Source of the DNA: Candidatus Accumulibacter proximus
Lineage (GTDB): Bacteria; Pseudomonadota; Gammaproteobacteria; Burkholderiales; Rhodocyclaceae
Direction of reading: 5' to 3'
NCBI GenBank assembly: GCA_016709675.1
Contig: JADJMH010000009.1
Span: 62,001-126,000, forward strand
DNA: 64,000 nt
The position numbers were made by a program, and so were the translations under genes. Each line of letters begins with the position of its first letter. Position 1 is the stretch's first letter. Below are positions 1-10,200 of this stretch, in pieces. Under the pieces are notes generated by a model. That model saw nothing but the letters and a program-made list of their open reading frames with translations. It was not told the DNA's origin and did not search any database.

Positions 1-876
1 CCGCATCTTTTCCGCTGTCTGTTTCTCGGCCTCGATGCGTTTCCTCTGCCTGGCGTGCGCCGCTGCAGCTGCGAGCAGTTGCCCGACAGTCCTGCCGCTG
101 GTCACCGGCCCTGCGCCGGCAGCGCTGCGTTGCCGTAGGAAGCGTTGTAGCAGTTCCGCGATAGCGGCTTGATCCGACTCGACGACGAGTTTCGTGATCA
201 ACTCGTCCTTTTCGGCGGTGGCCAGCGTGCCCACCCAGGCAAGAAACTCGTCACGATCGAGAGCAAGGTCCGGGAGTGGCGAACTTGCCTTCGCGGCAAC
301 GTGCAGCAAGTCGCCGTCAATACGCAGGAAGTCCGCCAGACTGTCGAGAGAGGCACTCAGCTGGCCAAGGCCCGGCGGCACCGGCGGCTCCGCTTCCTTG
401 CTGTCGATCTCTCCCGCCTGCACCCGCAGCAGCCAGCCGAGGTAGAGCGCCCGCAGATCACCGCGTGCCAGCTCGGCACGGACCGAAATCAGCGACGAGA
501 GCTGTCCTTCGCCCTCGACCCACTCACCGCCATCCTCGTCGTCGGAGGAGAAAGAGAGGATGACCTTGCCGGACTTCACATTGACGAAGGCGCTGTCGCT
601 GCCGAAGTAGGCGAGGGCGGTCGCCGGATTCAGCAGGCGCGGCGGCAGGCGCAGCTTCAGGATGTGCGTGCCCCAGTTGGCGAGATAGAGGAAGGCGTCG
701 AAGTAACGCTCCATCCAGACGTCAGGCTGACCCTTGAAGTCGCCCCACGCATACTCGTTCACGAAACTCGTCGGCGTGATGCGCGCCCGCGTCGAGACCG
801 CCCGCAGCTCGCCCATTTCGGCGGCGGTGAGCGGTCGGTCGATGGCCTGGAATTCGTAGTATTGGTATTCGCTCAT
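1..876 (-). CDS. conserved hypothetical protein, 3' part beyond window
   Basis: An open frame runs from an ATG at 876 to the window edge, giving 292 codons with no stop, so the C-terminus is missing. The N-terminus reads MSEYQYYEFQAIDRPLT and is followed by aromatic, acidic segments such as WMERYFDAFLYLANWGTH. I recognise it only as a widely distributed conserved hypothetical protein. No catalytic motif or membrane segment is visible, and the last visible 25 residues are rich in Ala, Arg, Lys and Gln, suggesting a charged helix. It lies downstream of arsJ on the same strand, about 210 bp away and behind a likely terminator, so it is probably a separate transcription unit. Function unknown. 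Confidence 0.75.
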   Translation of the reverse strand, partial: MSEYQYYEFQAIDRPLTAAEMGELRAVSTRARITPTSFVNEYAWGDFKGQPDVWMERYFDAFLYLANWGTHILKLRLPPRLLNPATALAYFGSDSAFVNVKSGKVILSFSSDDEDGGEWVEGEGQLSSLISVRAELARGDLRALYLGWLLRVQAGEIDSKEAEPPVPPGLGQLSASLDSLADFLRIDGDLLHVAAKASSPLPDLALDRDEFLAWVGTLATAEKDELITKLVVESDQAAIAELLQRFLRQRSAAGAGPVTSGRTVGQLLAAAAAHARQRKRIEAEKQTAEKMR

Positions 877-942
877 GGGTTTGAACTGGCGGTGAAGTTG
901 CGTCCGGATACAACGGCTGGAGTATAGGTAGCCTGAGTGAAA

Positions 943-964
943 CCCGTCAATCGCGCCTGACGGG
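943..964 (-). terminator. probable terminator after arsJ
   Basis: Inverted repeat CCCGTCA (943-949) / TGACGGG (958-964), a 7-bp perfect stem with an 8-nt loop. Read on the minus strand the stem is followed by TTTCACT. It lies downstream of the arsJ stop and upstream of the next minus-strand start. The T tract is short, so termination strength is uncertain. Confidence 0.5.
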
Positions 965-1088
965 CAGGTGATATAGGGGCGCGCGGTTTGCGAGCTGTAT
1001 CGTCACCCAGAGCGATGGCCATCAGAGAAGCTTCCCGGATCGCGGTCAAGGGGCACGGTTGAAATCGCCATTGATCGCGCTGCCTGCG

Positions 1089-2387
1089 CTAATCCCCGAG
1101 GTCGTCGAGCTTGATCGGCTTGCTCCTCGGACCGAGGTTGCGTGGCAGCAGCAGCGACAGCAGGCCGGCGACGAGCACGAAGGCTGACGACGCCCACAGG
1201 CAGGCGATCAGACCGTTGCTCGGCCCGCTTTGTAGACCCCACTGATAGAGGGCCCCGGACAGCACCGTGCCGGCGAGACGACCAGCGGCGTTGGCCATGT
1301 AGTAGAAGCCGACGCTCATCGCGACCTTGTCGCTGTCGGTGTAGGCGAGAATCAGGTAGGAGTGCACCGCCGAGTTCAAGGCAAAAACCGCCCCGAAGAT
1401 GATCAGTCCGGCGACGACGACGATGCTTGGCGCGACCCCGGCGCCGAGAGCGAGGGCGATGCCGGCCGGCAGCGCGGCGAGGACGAAGGCGAGAATCGTC
1501 GCCGTCCGCCCATCGGGCTCATGCCTCTCCTCGACGCGGCTACGCAACAGACCCGGCGTCGCCGCCTGGACGATGCCGTAACCAATCACCCACACCGCGA
1601 GAAAGCCGCCTGACTGCCAGAAAGTCCAGCCAAGCACGCTGGAGAGGAAAACCGGCAGACCGACGACGAACCAGACGTCGCGCGCACCGAAGAGAAAAAT
1701 CCGCGCCGCGGCAAGCTTGTTGACCGCCCCGTTACGCGAGAACATCTGCCCGAACTTGGCCTTCTTGTTGGCCTGGCCGAGGCCGCCGCGCATCAGGATG
1801 GCGGTGAGGATCAAGGTCGTGCCGACCAGTGCAACCAGCAGCTTGAGCGCTGTCTGGAAGTCGAGCAGGGTCAGCAGCAGACCGCCGAGGAAGAAGCCCA
1901 CCCCTTTCAGTGCATTCTTCGACCCGGTCAGGATCGACACCCAGCGGTACAGCGTTGCCGAGGCATTCTCGGGAACGATCAGCTTGACCGCGCTCTTCGA
2001 ACTCATCTTGGTCATGTCCTTGGCGATCCCGCTCAGTGCCTGCGAGGCCATGACCCAGGCGACGATCAGCCAGGCCTGGGGCGCAAAGGCGAGCATCGAC
2101 AGCGCCACGAGCTGCGTCCCGAGCCCGATGAACAGCGTCGTCTTGAGCCCGAAACGGGCGCCGATGTAGCCCCCGAAGAGGTTGGTCAGGATGCCAAAGA
2201 CTTCATAGAAGATGAACAGCGATGCCACCGCAAGCGGTGTGTAACCGAGGTTGTAGAAATAGAACAGGACCAGCATGCGGGTGGCACCATCGGTCACGGT
2301 ATCGGACCAGTAGGCGGCGGTGACCAGCACATAGTTGCGCAGGCCGGCACGCGCAACGGTCGTTTTCTCGGCGGAGGGATCGCTCAT
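1089..2387 (-). CDS. arsJ: organoarsenical efflux MFS transporter ArsJ
   Basis: A 432-aa integral membrane protein with about twelve hydrophobic segments and the major facilitator layout: YWSDTVTDGATRMLVLFYFYNLG near the N-terminus, and a Lys-rich cytoplasmic loop (GQANKKAKFGQMF) around the middle. ArsJ exports 1-arseno-3-phosphoglycerate, the unstable product made when GAPDH uses arsenate instead of phosphate; outside the cell it falls apart to arsenate. The call rests on overall sequence character and on the GAPDH gene directly upstream on the same strand, the diagnostic neighbour of arsJ. The gene starts 101 bp after the gapdh stop and is probably cotranscribed with it. Confidence 0.88.
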   Translation of the reverse strand: MSDPSAEKTTVARAGLRNYVLVTAAYWSDTVTDGATRMLVLFYFYNLGYTPLAVASLFIFYEVFGILTNLFGGYIGARFGLKTTLFIGLGTQLVALSMLAFAPQAWLIVAWVMASQALSGIAKDMTKMSSKSAVKLIVPENASATLYRWVSILTGSKNALKGVGFFLGGLLLTLLDFQTALKLLVALVGTTLILTAILMRGGLGQANKKAKFGQMFSRNGAVNKLAAARIFLFGARDVWFVVGLPVFLSSVLGWTFWQSGGFLAVWVIGYGIVQAATPGLLRSRVEERHEPDGRTATILAFVLAALPAGIALALGAGVAPSIVVVAGLIIFGAVFALNSAVHSYLILAYTDSDKVAMSVGFYYMANAAGRLAGTVLSGALYQWGLQSGPSNGLIACLWASSAFVLVAGLLSLLLPRNLGPRSKPIKLDDLGD

Positions 2388-2488
2388 GTTCTTCCTTCAC
2401 TTCCTTCAATATGGGTGCCAGGGCAGCGAGGCCATCGCCCGCAGCGCAGCGGCGACGGCCCCGCTGAAACAAATTGACCGAAGCGTGC

Positions 2489-3499
2489 TTACAGCGCCGC
2501 CGCCAGCTTGCGCGCCAGTTCGACGTAGCGGTTGGCGTAACCCCATTCGTTGTCGTACCAGGCGTAGATCTTGACCATCGTACCGTTGATGACCAGGGTG
2601 TGCGCCGCATCAACGATTGACGAGCGCGGATCGCCGCAGTAGTCCATCGACACCAGAGGCCGCTCTTCGTAGCCGAGGATCCCCTTGAGAGCCCCTGCGG
2701 CCGCCGCCTGGAGCAGGCCGTTGACCTCTTCGACCGTCGTTGGACGCTGCATCTCGAAGACGCAGTCGGTGAGCGACGCGTTGAGCAGCGGCACGCGCAC
2801 TGCGTGGCCGTCGAGTTTGCCTTTCAGCTCGGGGAAGATCAGCGCGATCGCCGTCGCCGAACCGGTCGTCGTCGGCACCAGCGACAGGCTGGAAGCACGC
2901 GCTCGGCGCAGGTCCTTGTGCATCTGGTCGTGCACGCTCTGGGTGTTGGTCGAGCTGTGGATCGTCGTGATCATGCCGTGCGAGATGCCGATTGCCTCAT
3001 GCACGACCTTGACCACCGGTGCCAGGCAGTTGGTGGTGCACGATGCCGCCGTGACGATATGGTCACGGGCCGGGTCGTAGAGCTGGTCATTGACGCCCAT
3101 GACGATGTTCAGCGTATCGCCACCCTTGACCGGTGCTGCGACGATCACTTTTTTCACGCTGGCGGCGAGGTAGGGCGACAGATCTTCTACCGTGCGCCAC
3201 TTGCCGCTGGCTTCCAGAACGATATCCACGCCGGCCTCTCGCCACGGGCCGCCGGCGACATCCTTGGCGGTGCTGTAGCCGATCGACTTGCCATCGATCA
3301 CCATCCGCCCGTTGCTCACCCCGACGTCATGCGGCCAGCGGCGATGCACGGAATCAAATTCGAGCAGGTGTGCCGCCGACTCGACCGGTCCGTTCGGCTC
3401 GTTGATATGCACGAACTCCAGCTCCGGGGTGTCCCACGCTGCGCGCAGCGCCAGCCTGCCGATGCGACCGAAACCGTTGATGCCAACCCTGACCGTCAT
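2489..3499 (-). CDS. ArsJ-associated glyceraldehyde-3-phosphate dehydrogenase
   Basis: A full-length 336-aa GAPDH. It shows the N-terminal NAD-binding glycine motif GINGFGRIGR (residues 6-15), catalytic Cys154 in AASCTTNCLAP, partner His181 in TTIHSST, and the C-terminal WYDNEWGYANR signature. In arsJ clusters this enzyme arsenylates glyceraldehyde-3-phosphate to give 1-arseno-3-phosphoglycerate, the ArsJ substrate. It precedes arsJ on the same strand and is divergent from an arsC remnant, so its role is more likely arsenate detoxification than central glycolysis (inference from context). AGGAGCAAGAA lies just upstream of the ATG as a ribosome-binding site. Confidence 0.92.
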   Translation of the reverse strand: MTVRVGINGFGRIGRLALRAAWDTPELEFVHINEPNGPVESAAHLLEFDSVHRRWPHDVGVSNGRMVIDGKSIGYSTAKDVAGGPWREAGVDIVLEASGKWRTVEDLSPYLAASVKKVIVAAPVKGGDTLNIVMGVNDQLYDPARDHIVTAASCTTNCLAPVVKVVHEAIGISHGMITTIHSSTNTQSVHDQMHKDLRRARASSLSLVPTTTGSATAIALIFPELKGKLDGHAVRVPLLNASLTDCVFEMQRPTTVEEVNGLLQAAAAGALKGILGYEERPLVSMDYCGDPRSSIVDAAHTLVINGTMVKIYAWYDNEWGYANRYVELARKLAAAL

Positions 3500-3560
3500 T
3501 TCTTGCTCCTCCGAATGGTGAGTGGTGCTCGGCTGGACACCCAGCGAGCCGAAGAATTGA

Positions 3561-3591
3561 ACGCCGCGAGCGGCGTCACGTTGCGAAACGT
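3561..3591. promoter_or_regulatory. tandem inverted repeats upstream of gapdh-arsJ
   Basis: Two adjacent perfect inverted repeats lie in the 160-bp gap between the gapdh start (minus) and the arsC remnant (plus): ACGCCGC-GA-GCGGCGT (3561-3576) and ACGTT-GCGA-AACGT (3578-3591). An AT-rich tract (3592-3625) follows and could hold the promoter. The second repeat could be a regulator site. Neither matches the repeats near arsR/acr3, so I do not assign a binding protein. Confidence 0.35.
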
Positions 3592-3659
3592 TTTTATATT
3601 GCTAGAATCGTTGAAATTTGTAAACCGCTCTTTTCGCCATTGACGACCGACAGCAGGGG

Positions 3660-3725
3660 ATGCGTGTTCTTTTCCTCTGCATCGGCAACTCCTGCCGCTC
3701 CATCCTCGCGAAAGCCATCTGCGAA
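3660..3725 (+). pseudogene. arsC: arsenate reductase (LMW-PTP type) N-terminal remnant
   Basis: The ATG at 3660 opens a frame beginning MRVLFLCIGNSCRSILAKAI. This is the N-terminus of arsenate reductases related to low-molecular-weight protein tyrosine phosphatases, including the complete CX5R active-site loop (Cys7 to Arg13). After about residue 20-22 (near 3722) the similarity stops abruptly and the frame runs into unrelated sequence; a full ArsC of this type has roughly 130-150 residues. No remainder was found near the right end of the island. The fragment cannot be functional and marks the left edge of inserted DNA or of a deletion inside the ars cluster. Confidence 0.8.
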
Positions 3726-3811
3726 GAGGAAATCGACACGGCATCCATGACTACCTACCGCATTTTTCGTGCTACCTTCCGTCGGCGCATCAAAGTAGGA
3801 ATTTCCCGTCC

Positions 3812-6800
3812 ATGCCTCGCATCTTCGACAACATCCGACAAGACCTGCTCGAAGCCTTACGAGCCACACTACAAGTCTCGAACCGGGCCGATTTCTGTGT
3901 GGGCTACCTCAATCTGCGCGGCTGGCAGGCCATTGATGACCTGATACAGCCCTGGCAAGCGGCCAACGGCGAGGTGTGCCGTGTATTGGTCGGCATGCAA
4001 CGCCCCCCGCACGAGGAAGTTCGCGAGCTTTACCGCGCGGTCGCCGCTGACAACCTGATCGACCAAGGCACGGCGGTTAGGCTCAAGGCCCACTTCGGGG
4101 CCCACTTGCGCGAACAGATCACCTTAGGCATACCCTCTGGCAAGGACGAAGCCGGCCTGCGTCGACTCGCCCGGCAATTGCGAGCCGGCCAAGCCATCGT
4201 CAAGCTATTTCTGCCGTATCCACTGCACGCCAAGCTCTATCTGCTATTTCGCGACGACGTGAACAACCCTATCACCGGCTTCGTCGGCAGCAGCAATCTC
4301 ACGCTGCAAGGGCTCTCCAGGCAGGGTGAACTGAACGTCGATGTGCTGGAACACCATGCAGCCCAGCGTTTGTCGGAATGGTTCGAAGAGCGCTGGAAAG
4401 ACCGCTGGGCCATCGACGTCTCGCAAGACCTCGCAGCCATCATCGAATCGAGTTGGGCGCGCGAAGCGAGCATTCCCCCGTACCAAATCTACCTCAATAT
4501 CGCCTATCACCTCAGCACCGAGGCACGCGCCGGTCTCAGCCAATTCCGTCTGCCGGCACGCTTCGAGCAGGAACTATTCGATTTTCAGAAAAGCGCGGTG
4601 AAGATTGCCGCGCGCCATCTGCATCGGCGCGGCGGGGTGATGATCGGTGACGTCGTCGGCCTGGGCAAGACCATGATGGCAACCGCATTGGCACGCATGT
4701 TCGAAGACGATCTCGGTTACGAGACCCTCATCATTTGCCCGAAAAACCTCGAACCGATGTGGGAACGCTACCGCACCGAATACGGTCTGCGCGGCATGGT
4801 CGTGCCAATCAGCCAGGTGTCCAGGAAGCTTCCCAGCCTCAAGCGCTATCGTCTGGTGCTCATCGACGAAAGCCATAATCTGCGCAACCGAGAGGGGCGA
4901 CGCTACAAAGCGATTGCCGATTACATCCGCAGTTGCGATGCGAAAGCAATTCTGCTCACCGCCACTCCCTACAACAAGACCAAGACCGACCTGTCGAGCC
5001 AGCTACGGCTGTTCATCGACGAAAAGACCAACATCGGCATTCGACCCGAGCGGCACATGCGCAAACATGGCATCAGCGAACCCGAGTTCGAGCGCCAGCA
5101 CCAGTGCAGGGTCAATTCGATTCTCGCCATCGAAAAGAGCGACGAGTTTGACGACTGGCGCGAGTTGATCCGTCTGTATATGGTTCGACGCACGCGCAGC
5201 TTCATCATCGAGCACTACACTGCGGAAGATGACAACGGCCGCCAGTACATCGCCGGCAACGATGGCGAGAAACGTTACTTCCCGAAACGCTTGCCCATTT
5301 CGCTGAAGTTCGCCGTCGACGAGGCCGACCCGGATGACCGCTATGCCAGGCTTTACTCGGCCGAAATGGTCGATCAGATCAACGCTCTGCATGTACCCCG
5401 CTACGGCATGGGTTTATATGTCGACCCGCTGGCTGAAAAGACCGCCACGGCCGCGGAGCGCAAGCTGATCGACAACCTGGGCCGCGCTGGCAAGCGGTTG
5501 ATGGGATTTTGCCGCACCAACCTCTTCAAGCGTCTGGAATCCAACGGCTTTTCATTCCTGCAATCGATTGACCGGCACATTCTGCGCAACCAGATTTACC
5601 TCTATGCCATCGAAAACGGCCTGGACCTGCCGGTGGGTGTCCTCGATGCCGGCTTGCTCGACCTCGGAAGGGTGGACGAAGACGTGGAAGGCCTGGAAGG
5701 CGACCCTGAAGATCTGCTCGACGGCCTGGTTGAACCTGTGGCCGAGGCGGACGCCGCACCCGACGGCCTGGCGCGCGCCAGGGTCGTCTATCAGCAATAT
5801 GCTTGTGAATACAAGAAGCGCTTCAAGTGGATACGCCCCACACTGTTCAAGCGGTCGCTCTCCGAACATCTGGCGGTGGACACGCAAACCCTGGTTAGAT
5901 TGCTGCGCACGCATGGCCGGTGGGATCCGCACCATGACCAGAAGTTGATCGCCCTGCGTCGTCTGGTCGAACGTACGCACGCCAAGGACAAGGTGCTGAT
6001 CTTTACGCAGTTCGCCGACACGGCGCGCTACTTGGCGCGGGAGGTGCGCCGCGCTGGTATCACTCACGTGGAAGTCGCCACCGGGGCCAGCGCCGACCCC
6101 TATGCGCTGGCTTGTCGCTTTTCGCCCAGATCGAATAACGCGGGCATCCGCAAGTCCGACGAAATACGAGTTCTGATCTGTACCGACGTGCTCTCGGAAG
6201 GCCAGAACCTGCAGGACAGCAACGTGGTTGTCAACTTCGACCTGCCGTGGGCCATCATCCGGCTGATTCAGCGCGCCGGCCGAGTGGACCGCATCGGTCA
6301 GCGCGCGGAGGAAATCCATTGTTATTCTTTCTTGCCCGCCGAAGGCGTCGAGCGCCTCATCAACTTGCGCACCCGCATTCAGCAGCGCCTGCTGGAAAAC
6401 GCCGAAGTCGTGGGTACCGATGAAGCCTTTTTCGAGGACGACGACGCCAACACCATCCGCGACCTCTACACCGAGAAGTCTGGTGTCCTTGACGATGGGG
6501 ATGACGAAGTTGATCTTGCGTCCTACGCCTGGCAAATCTGGAAACAAGCCACGCAAGACAGACCTGAACTTGCGCACGCCGTCGAATCCATGCCACCGGT
6601 GGTGTACTCGGCGCGCGCCTTCGCGTTCGACGAGACTGCGTTGCCCTCACTCGGCGGCGATGCCGCGCGCGGGGGCACGCTGGTGTATGTCAAGTCACCC
6701 GAAGGCAACGACCACCTCGCCTGGATCAGCCCGGATGGCAAGACCGTCACCGAATCCCAGTTCACCATCCTGCGCGTGGCTGAATGTGCGCCAGACACCC

Positions 6801-7210
6801 CCGCCGTACCCCGTGCCGAAAACCACCACGAACTGGTCGCCGAGGGGTTGAAACTGGCGGTGCACCAGGACAGGGCGATCGGCGGCGGCCTGGGTCGGCC
6901 CTCCAGCCCACGCCGCCGTGCCTACGAGCGCCTCAAGCGCACTGCCGAAGCCCAGAGGCACACCCTGTTTCGCGACGAAGAACTGGAACGTGCGCTCGAC
7001 GACCTCTACGCTCGCCCCCTGCTGGAAACGGCAGCCGACCTTCTCAACCGACTCATGCGCGGTGGCGTCAACGACGAGGAGCTTGCCGGGGCAGTGAAGA
7101 CCTTGCGCGAGGAAGGCCGCCTGACCTATACGGAAGAAGATGCACAATTACGCGAGCCGCGCGTGGTGTGCTCGCTGGGGCTGATACCTGGCCAACAAGC
7201 AGACCCATAA
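3812..7210 (+). CDS. PLD-domain SNF2-family helicase/nuclease
   Basis: An 1132-aa protein joining an N-terminal phospholipase-D-like nuclease domain to an SF2/SNF2 motor. The PLD part has HAK at 139-141 and GSSN at 159-162, the split HxK...GSxN arrangement of helicase-linked PLD nucleases; the usual Asp of the HKD motif is not at the expected spacing. The motor shows Walker A GLGKT (Lys286), DESH box (352-355), LLTATPYN motif III (about 383) and QRAGRVDRIGQ motif VI (820-830). An acidic insertion (about 640-670) separates the lobes. It probably translocates on DNA and cleaves it as the restriction arm of a defence system (inference). The methyltransferase gene starts 3 bp after its stop. The N-terminal frame begins about 90 bp beyond the arsC break. 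Confidence 0.85.
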   Translation: MPRIFDNIRQDLLEALRATLQVSNRADFCVGYLNLRGWQAIDDLIQPWQAANGEVCRVLVGMQRPPHEEVRELYRAVAADNLIDQGTAVRLKAHFGAHLREQITLGIPSGKDEAGLRRLARQLRAGQAIVKLFLPYPLHAKLYLLFRDDVNNPITGFVGSSNLTLQGLSRQGELNVDVLEHHAAQRLSEWFEERWKDRWAIDVSQDLAAIIESSWAREASIPPYQIYLNIAYHLSTEARAGLSQFRLPARFEQELFDFQKSAVKIAARHLHRRGGVMIGDVVGLGKTMMATALARMFEDDLGYETLIICPKNLEPMWERYRTEYGLRGMVVPISQVSRKLPSLKRYRLVLIDESHNLRNREGRRYKAIADYIRSCDAKAILLTATPYNKTKTDLSSQLRLFIDEKTNIGIRPERHMRKHGISEPEFERQHQCRVNSILAIEKSDEFDDWRELIRLYMVRRTRSFIIEHYTAEDDNGRQYIAGNDGEKRYFPKRLPISLKFAVDEADPDDRYARLYSAEMVDQINALHVPRYGMGLYVDPLAEKTATAAERKLIDNLGRAGKRLMGFCRTNLFKRLESNGFSFLQSIDRHILRNQIYLYAIENGLDLPVGVLDAGLLDLGRVDEDVEGLEGDPEDLLDGLVEPVAEADAAPDGLARARVVYQQYACEYKKRFKWIRPTLFKRSLSEHLAVDTQTLVRLLRTHGRWDPHHDQKLIALRRLVERTHAKDKVLIFTQFADTARYLAREVRRAGITHVEVATGASADPYALACRFSPRSNNAGIRKSDEIRVLICTDVLSEGQNLQDSNVVVNFDLPWAIIRLIQRAGRVDRIGQRAEEIHCYSFLPAEGVERLINLRTRIQQRLLENAEVVGTDEAFFEDDDANTIRDLYTEKSGVLDDGDDEVDLASYAWQIWKQATQDRPELAHAVESMPPVVYSARAFAFDETALPSLGGDAARGGTLVYVKSPEGNDHLAWISPDGKTVTESQFTILRVAECAPDTPAVPRAENHHELVAEGLKLAVHQDRAIGGGLGRPSSPRRRAYERLKRTAEAQRHTLFRDEELERALDDLYARPLLETAADLLNRLMRGGVNDEELAGAVKTLREEGRLTYTEEDAQLREPRVVCSLGLIPGQQADP

Positions 7211-7213
7211 GCC

Positions 7214-10200
7214 ATGCCCGACATAAACATTCACCTCCTGCGTCAATTCAGTTTCCAGGCACTCTTCGTCGACATGGGCTGGGACTATCCCGGCCAGGGC
7301 GAGCCCTATCAGGTCGAGGTGGACGGGCAACCCCATGCTCTGGCCGTGGTCGCGCACAAGCGTGGTGTACAAATCCTGCACGCCTTGCCGGACCATGCGG
7401 GCCACATTCCACCCTACGCCACTCGCCAGAAGATCGAACGTAAGATCACTGCCCAGGCGCGCGAACACCTCATCGTCTTCACTGATGCGGCGCACAGCAC
7501 GCAAGTTTGGCAATGGGTTTCGCGTGCGCCAGGGCGACCCAATCAATACCGAGAGGTGCACTGGCGCGTCGGCGAATCCCCCGAATTGCTGCGCCAGAAA
7601 CTGTCCGCCATCGCCTTCACGCTGGGCGAGGAAGAAACTCTCTCGGTGCTGGGCGTTGCGGCGCGTCTGCAAGCCGGCTTCGACCGCGACAAGGTCACCA
7701 GGAAGTTCTACGGCGAGTTCGAGAAACAGCGCAAGGCCTTCGCCGAGTTCATCGCGGGGATCCCGGACACCGGCGAAGACCTGCGCTGGTACACCGCCGT
7801 GCTCATCGATCGCCTCATGTTCCTCTGGTTCCTGCAGGAAAAGCGATTTCTGGACGACAGAAAGGATTACCTGCAACGGCGCCTGATGGACCACCTGAAC
7901 GCGCAACACGCCATCAGCTTCTACCGACGTTTCCTCTGCCCACTGTTCTTCCGTGGCTTCGCCGAGGAGCGCACGGAGGCCAACCGTGCCTCCATCCGGG
8001 CCGAGTTTGGCGAGGTGCCCTATCTCAACGGTGGCCTGTTCGCTCGGCACGAACTGGAGCAACGCCATGGCGCGGCCCTGGACGTCGCCGATGCCGCTTT
8101 TGAAAAGCTGTTTGCCTTCTTCGCCCAGTGGGACTGGCACCTGGACGACCGTCCGCTTGAAAAGAAGGCAGGCAGAGCGGACAAACGCGACCCGATCAAC
8201 CCTGACGTCCTGGGCTACATCTTCGAAAAGTTCGTCAACCAGAAGCAGATGGGGGCCTACTACACCAAGGAAGACATCACCGAGTACATCGGCAAGAACA
8301 CCATCATTCCCAGCCTGCTGGCCAAGGTGCGCGCCGAACATCCAGGCGCCTTCGACGCCCTGGCCTGGCCACTGCTCCAGGAAAGCGGCGATGCCTACCT
8401 CTACCCCGCCATGCTCAAGGGCGTGGATCTGCCTTACCCTTCGGAAATCGCGGCCGGTCTGGACACCCAGGCCCCAGATCTGCTGACCCGCCGCAAGCCC
8501 TGGAACAAGCGCGCCGACGATGCCGCCAGCCTGCCTACCGAAATCTGGCGCGAGACGATCGCTCGCCACCAGCGGACCCGAGAGATTCGCGCCAGGATCA
8601 CCGCTGGCGAACTGCGCGACGTCGCCGACCTGATCACCTGGAACCTCGATATCCGCCAGTTCGCCCAGGACCTCATCGAGCGCTGCACCGACGCGGCCCT
8701 GCTCAAGAGTTTCTGGTTCACCGTGGCCGGGCGACTGCCGCGCAGGAGCCACGAGAAATTCCGCCATGGCCTCTCGGTACTCGACCCGACCTGCGGCTCG
8801 GGCGCCTTCCTGTTCGCCGCGCTGAATATCCTGAAGCCACTCTATGACGCCACCCTGCGGACCCTGCACGCGGTGCGTAGCGACGCCCTGATCGCTGGTG
8901 AAAAGACCCACCCCGAAAAATGGGCAGAGGTGGACGAAATCCTCGCTCGCTTCGCCACCGCGCGCATCGATCGGGAACAGGACTACGCGGTCATCAAGCA
9001 CATCATCGTGCACAATCTCTACGGCGTGGATATCGAGGAGCAGGCCACCGAGATCGCCAAGCTGCGTCTATTCCTTAAACTGGTGGCTCTACTGGAACCG
9101 GGCGACGCCATCGAGCCCCTGCCGGACATCGACTTCAACATCCGCCACGGCAACACGCTGGTGGGTTACGCCAGCGCCGACGAAACCGAGCGCGCGGTCA
9201 TGGGCAAAACCCAAGGCAATCTGTTCAACGATGCCTGGGAAGACATTCGCATCCGGTTGAGCGCCGTGGAACAGCAGTACAACAATTTCCAGATTCAGCA
9301 GGTTCAAAAGGGTGGCCACATCACCGCCCAGGACAAGCAGGCCTTGAGCGACACGCTTTATGAACTGGAAGAGACCCTGAACTACCACCTGGCCCGCGAA
9401 TACGGGGTAGATCCGAACAAGACGAGGGGATACGACGCCTGGAAAGCCACCCACAAACCGTTTCACTGGTTGGTTGATTTTTATCCGCTGATGGCGGCGG
9501 GTGGGTTTGATGTAGTGATTGGCAATCCGCCGTACGTAGTGTTCCCAAGCTCTGATGTCCCGTATGTGTGGCCCCCCGACTATTATTGTTGTGAGTCATC
9601 AAGAAACCTCTACGCGCTGGTCTCAGAACGCTCCATTAAATTAGCCACAGGAAATAGTGCCATTGGCTTGATTGTTCAGCTGACATCACTCAGCTCTGAA
9701 CGAATGCGTGCCTTCCGAGATGTCATGACTAGATCCGCTCAAGTCCTTGTCCTGCCATTCCCGAGGCGGCCAGAGTCCGTTTTTGAAGGTGTTGAGATGC
9801 CGACGGCTATCTGGCTTCGACGAAGCGGCGCTGTGCCATTGCTCACTACCAGCTGTGTTCGACGGTTCTATACCACTGAAAGACCAGACGCTCTTGCCAC
9901 TACACAACTTATGAGCAGACGACTAGAGGAACCCGCCCTTCGCATTCCTAAGATTGGTGGCCGGGTTGGACACTCTATTCTGAGCAAGCTCAAGAGCAGC
10001 CGTGTAGTGGATGTTCTGACCAGTAAGTGCGGCGAATATAATGTGTTTTATCAAGAGGCCTGCCGATACTGGGCAAAGTCCAGCACTTTTGGACCTCGAT
10101 TCATAAGGAATGCCGAAGTTGTCGATCAGCCGCACGGGCGCACCATCGGTTTTTCAGATTCCGCGCCTGCCGGGTTCGTCAATTGTTTGCTCAACTCATC

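Noticed and set aside
7148..9013. A 621-codon open frame on the minus strand
   Set aside because: Antisense to the methyltransferase gene with no recognisable domain.
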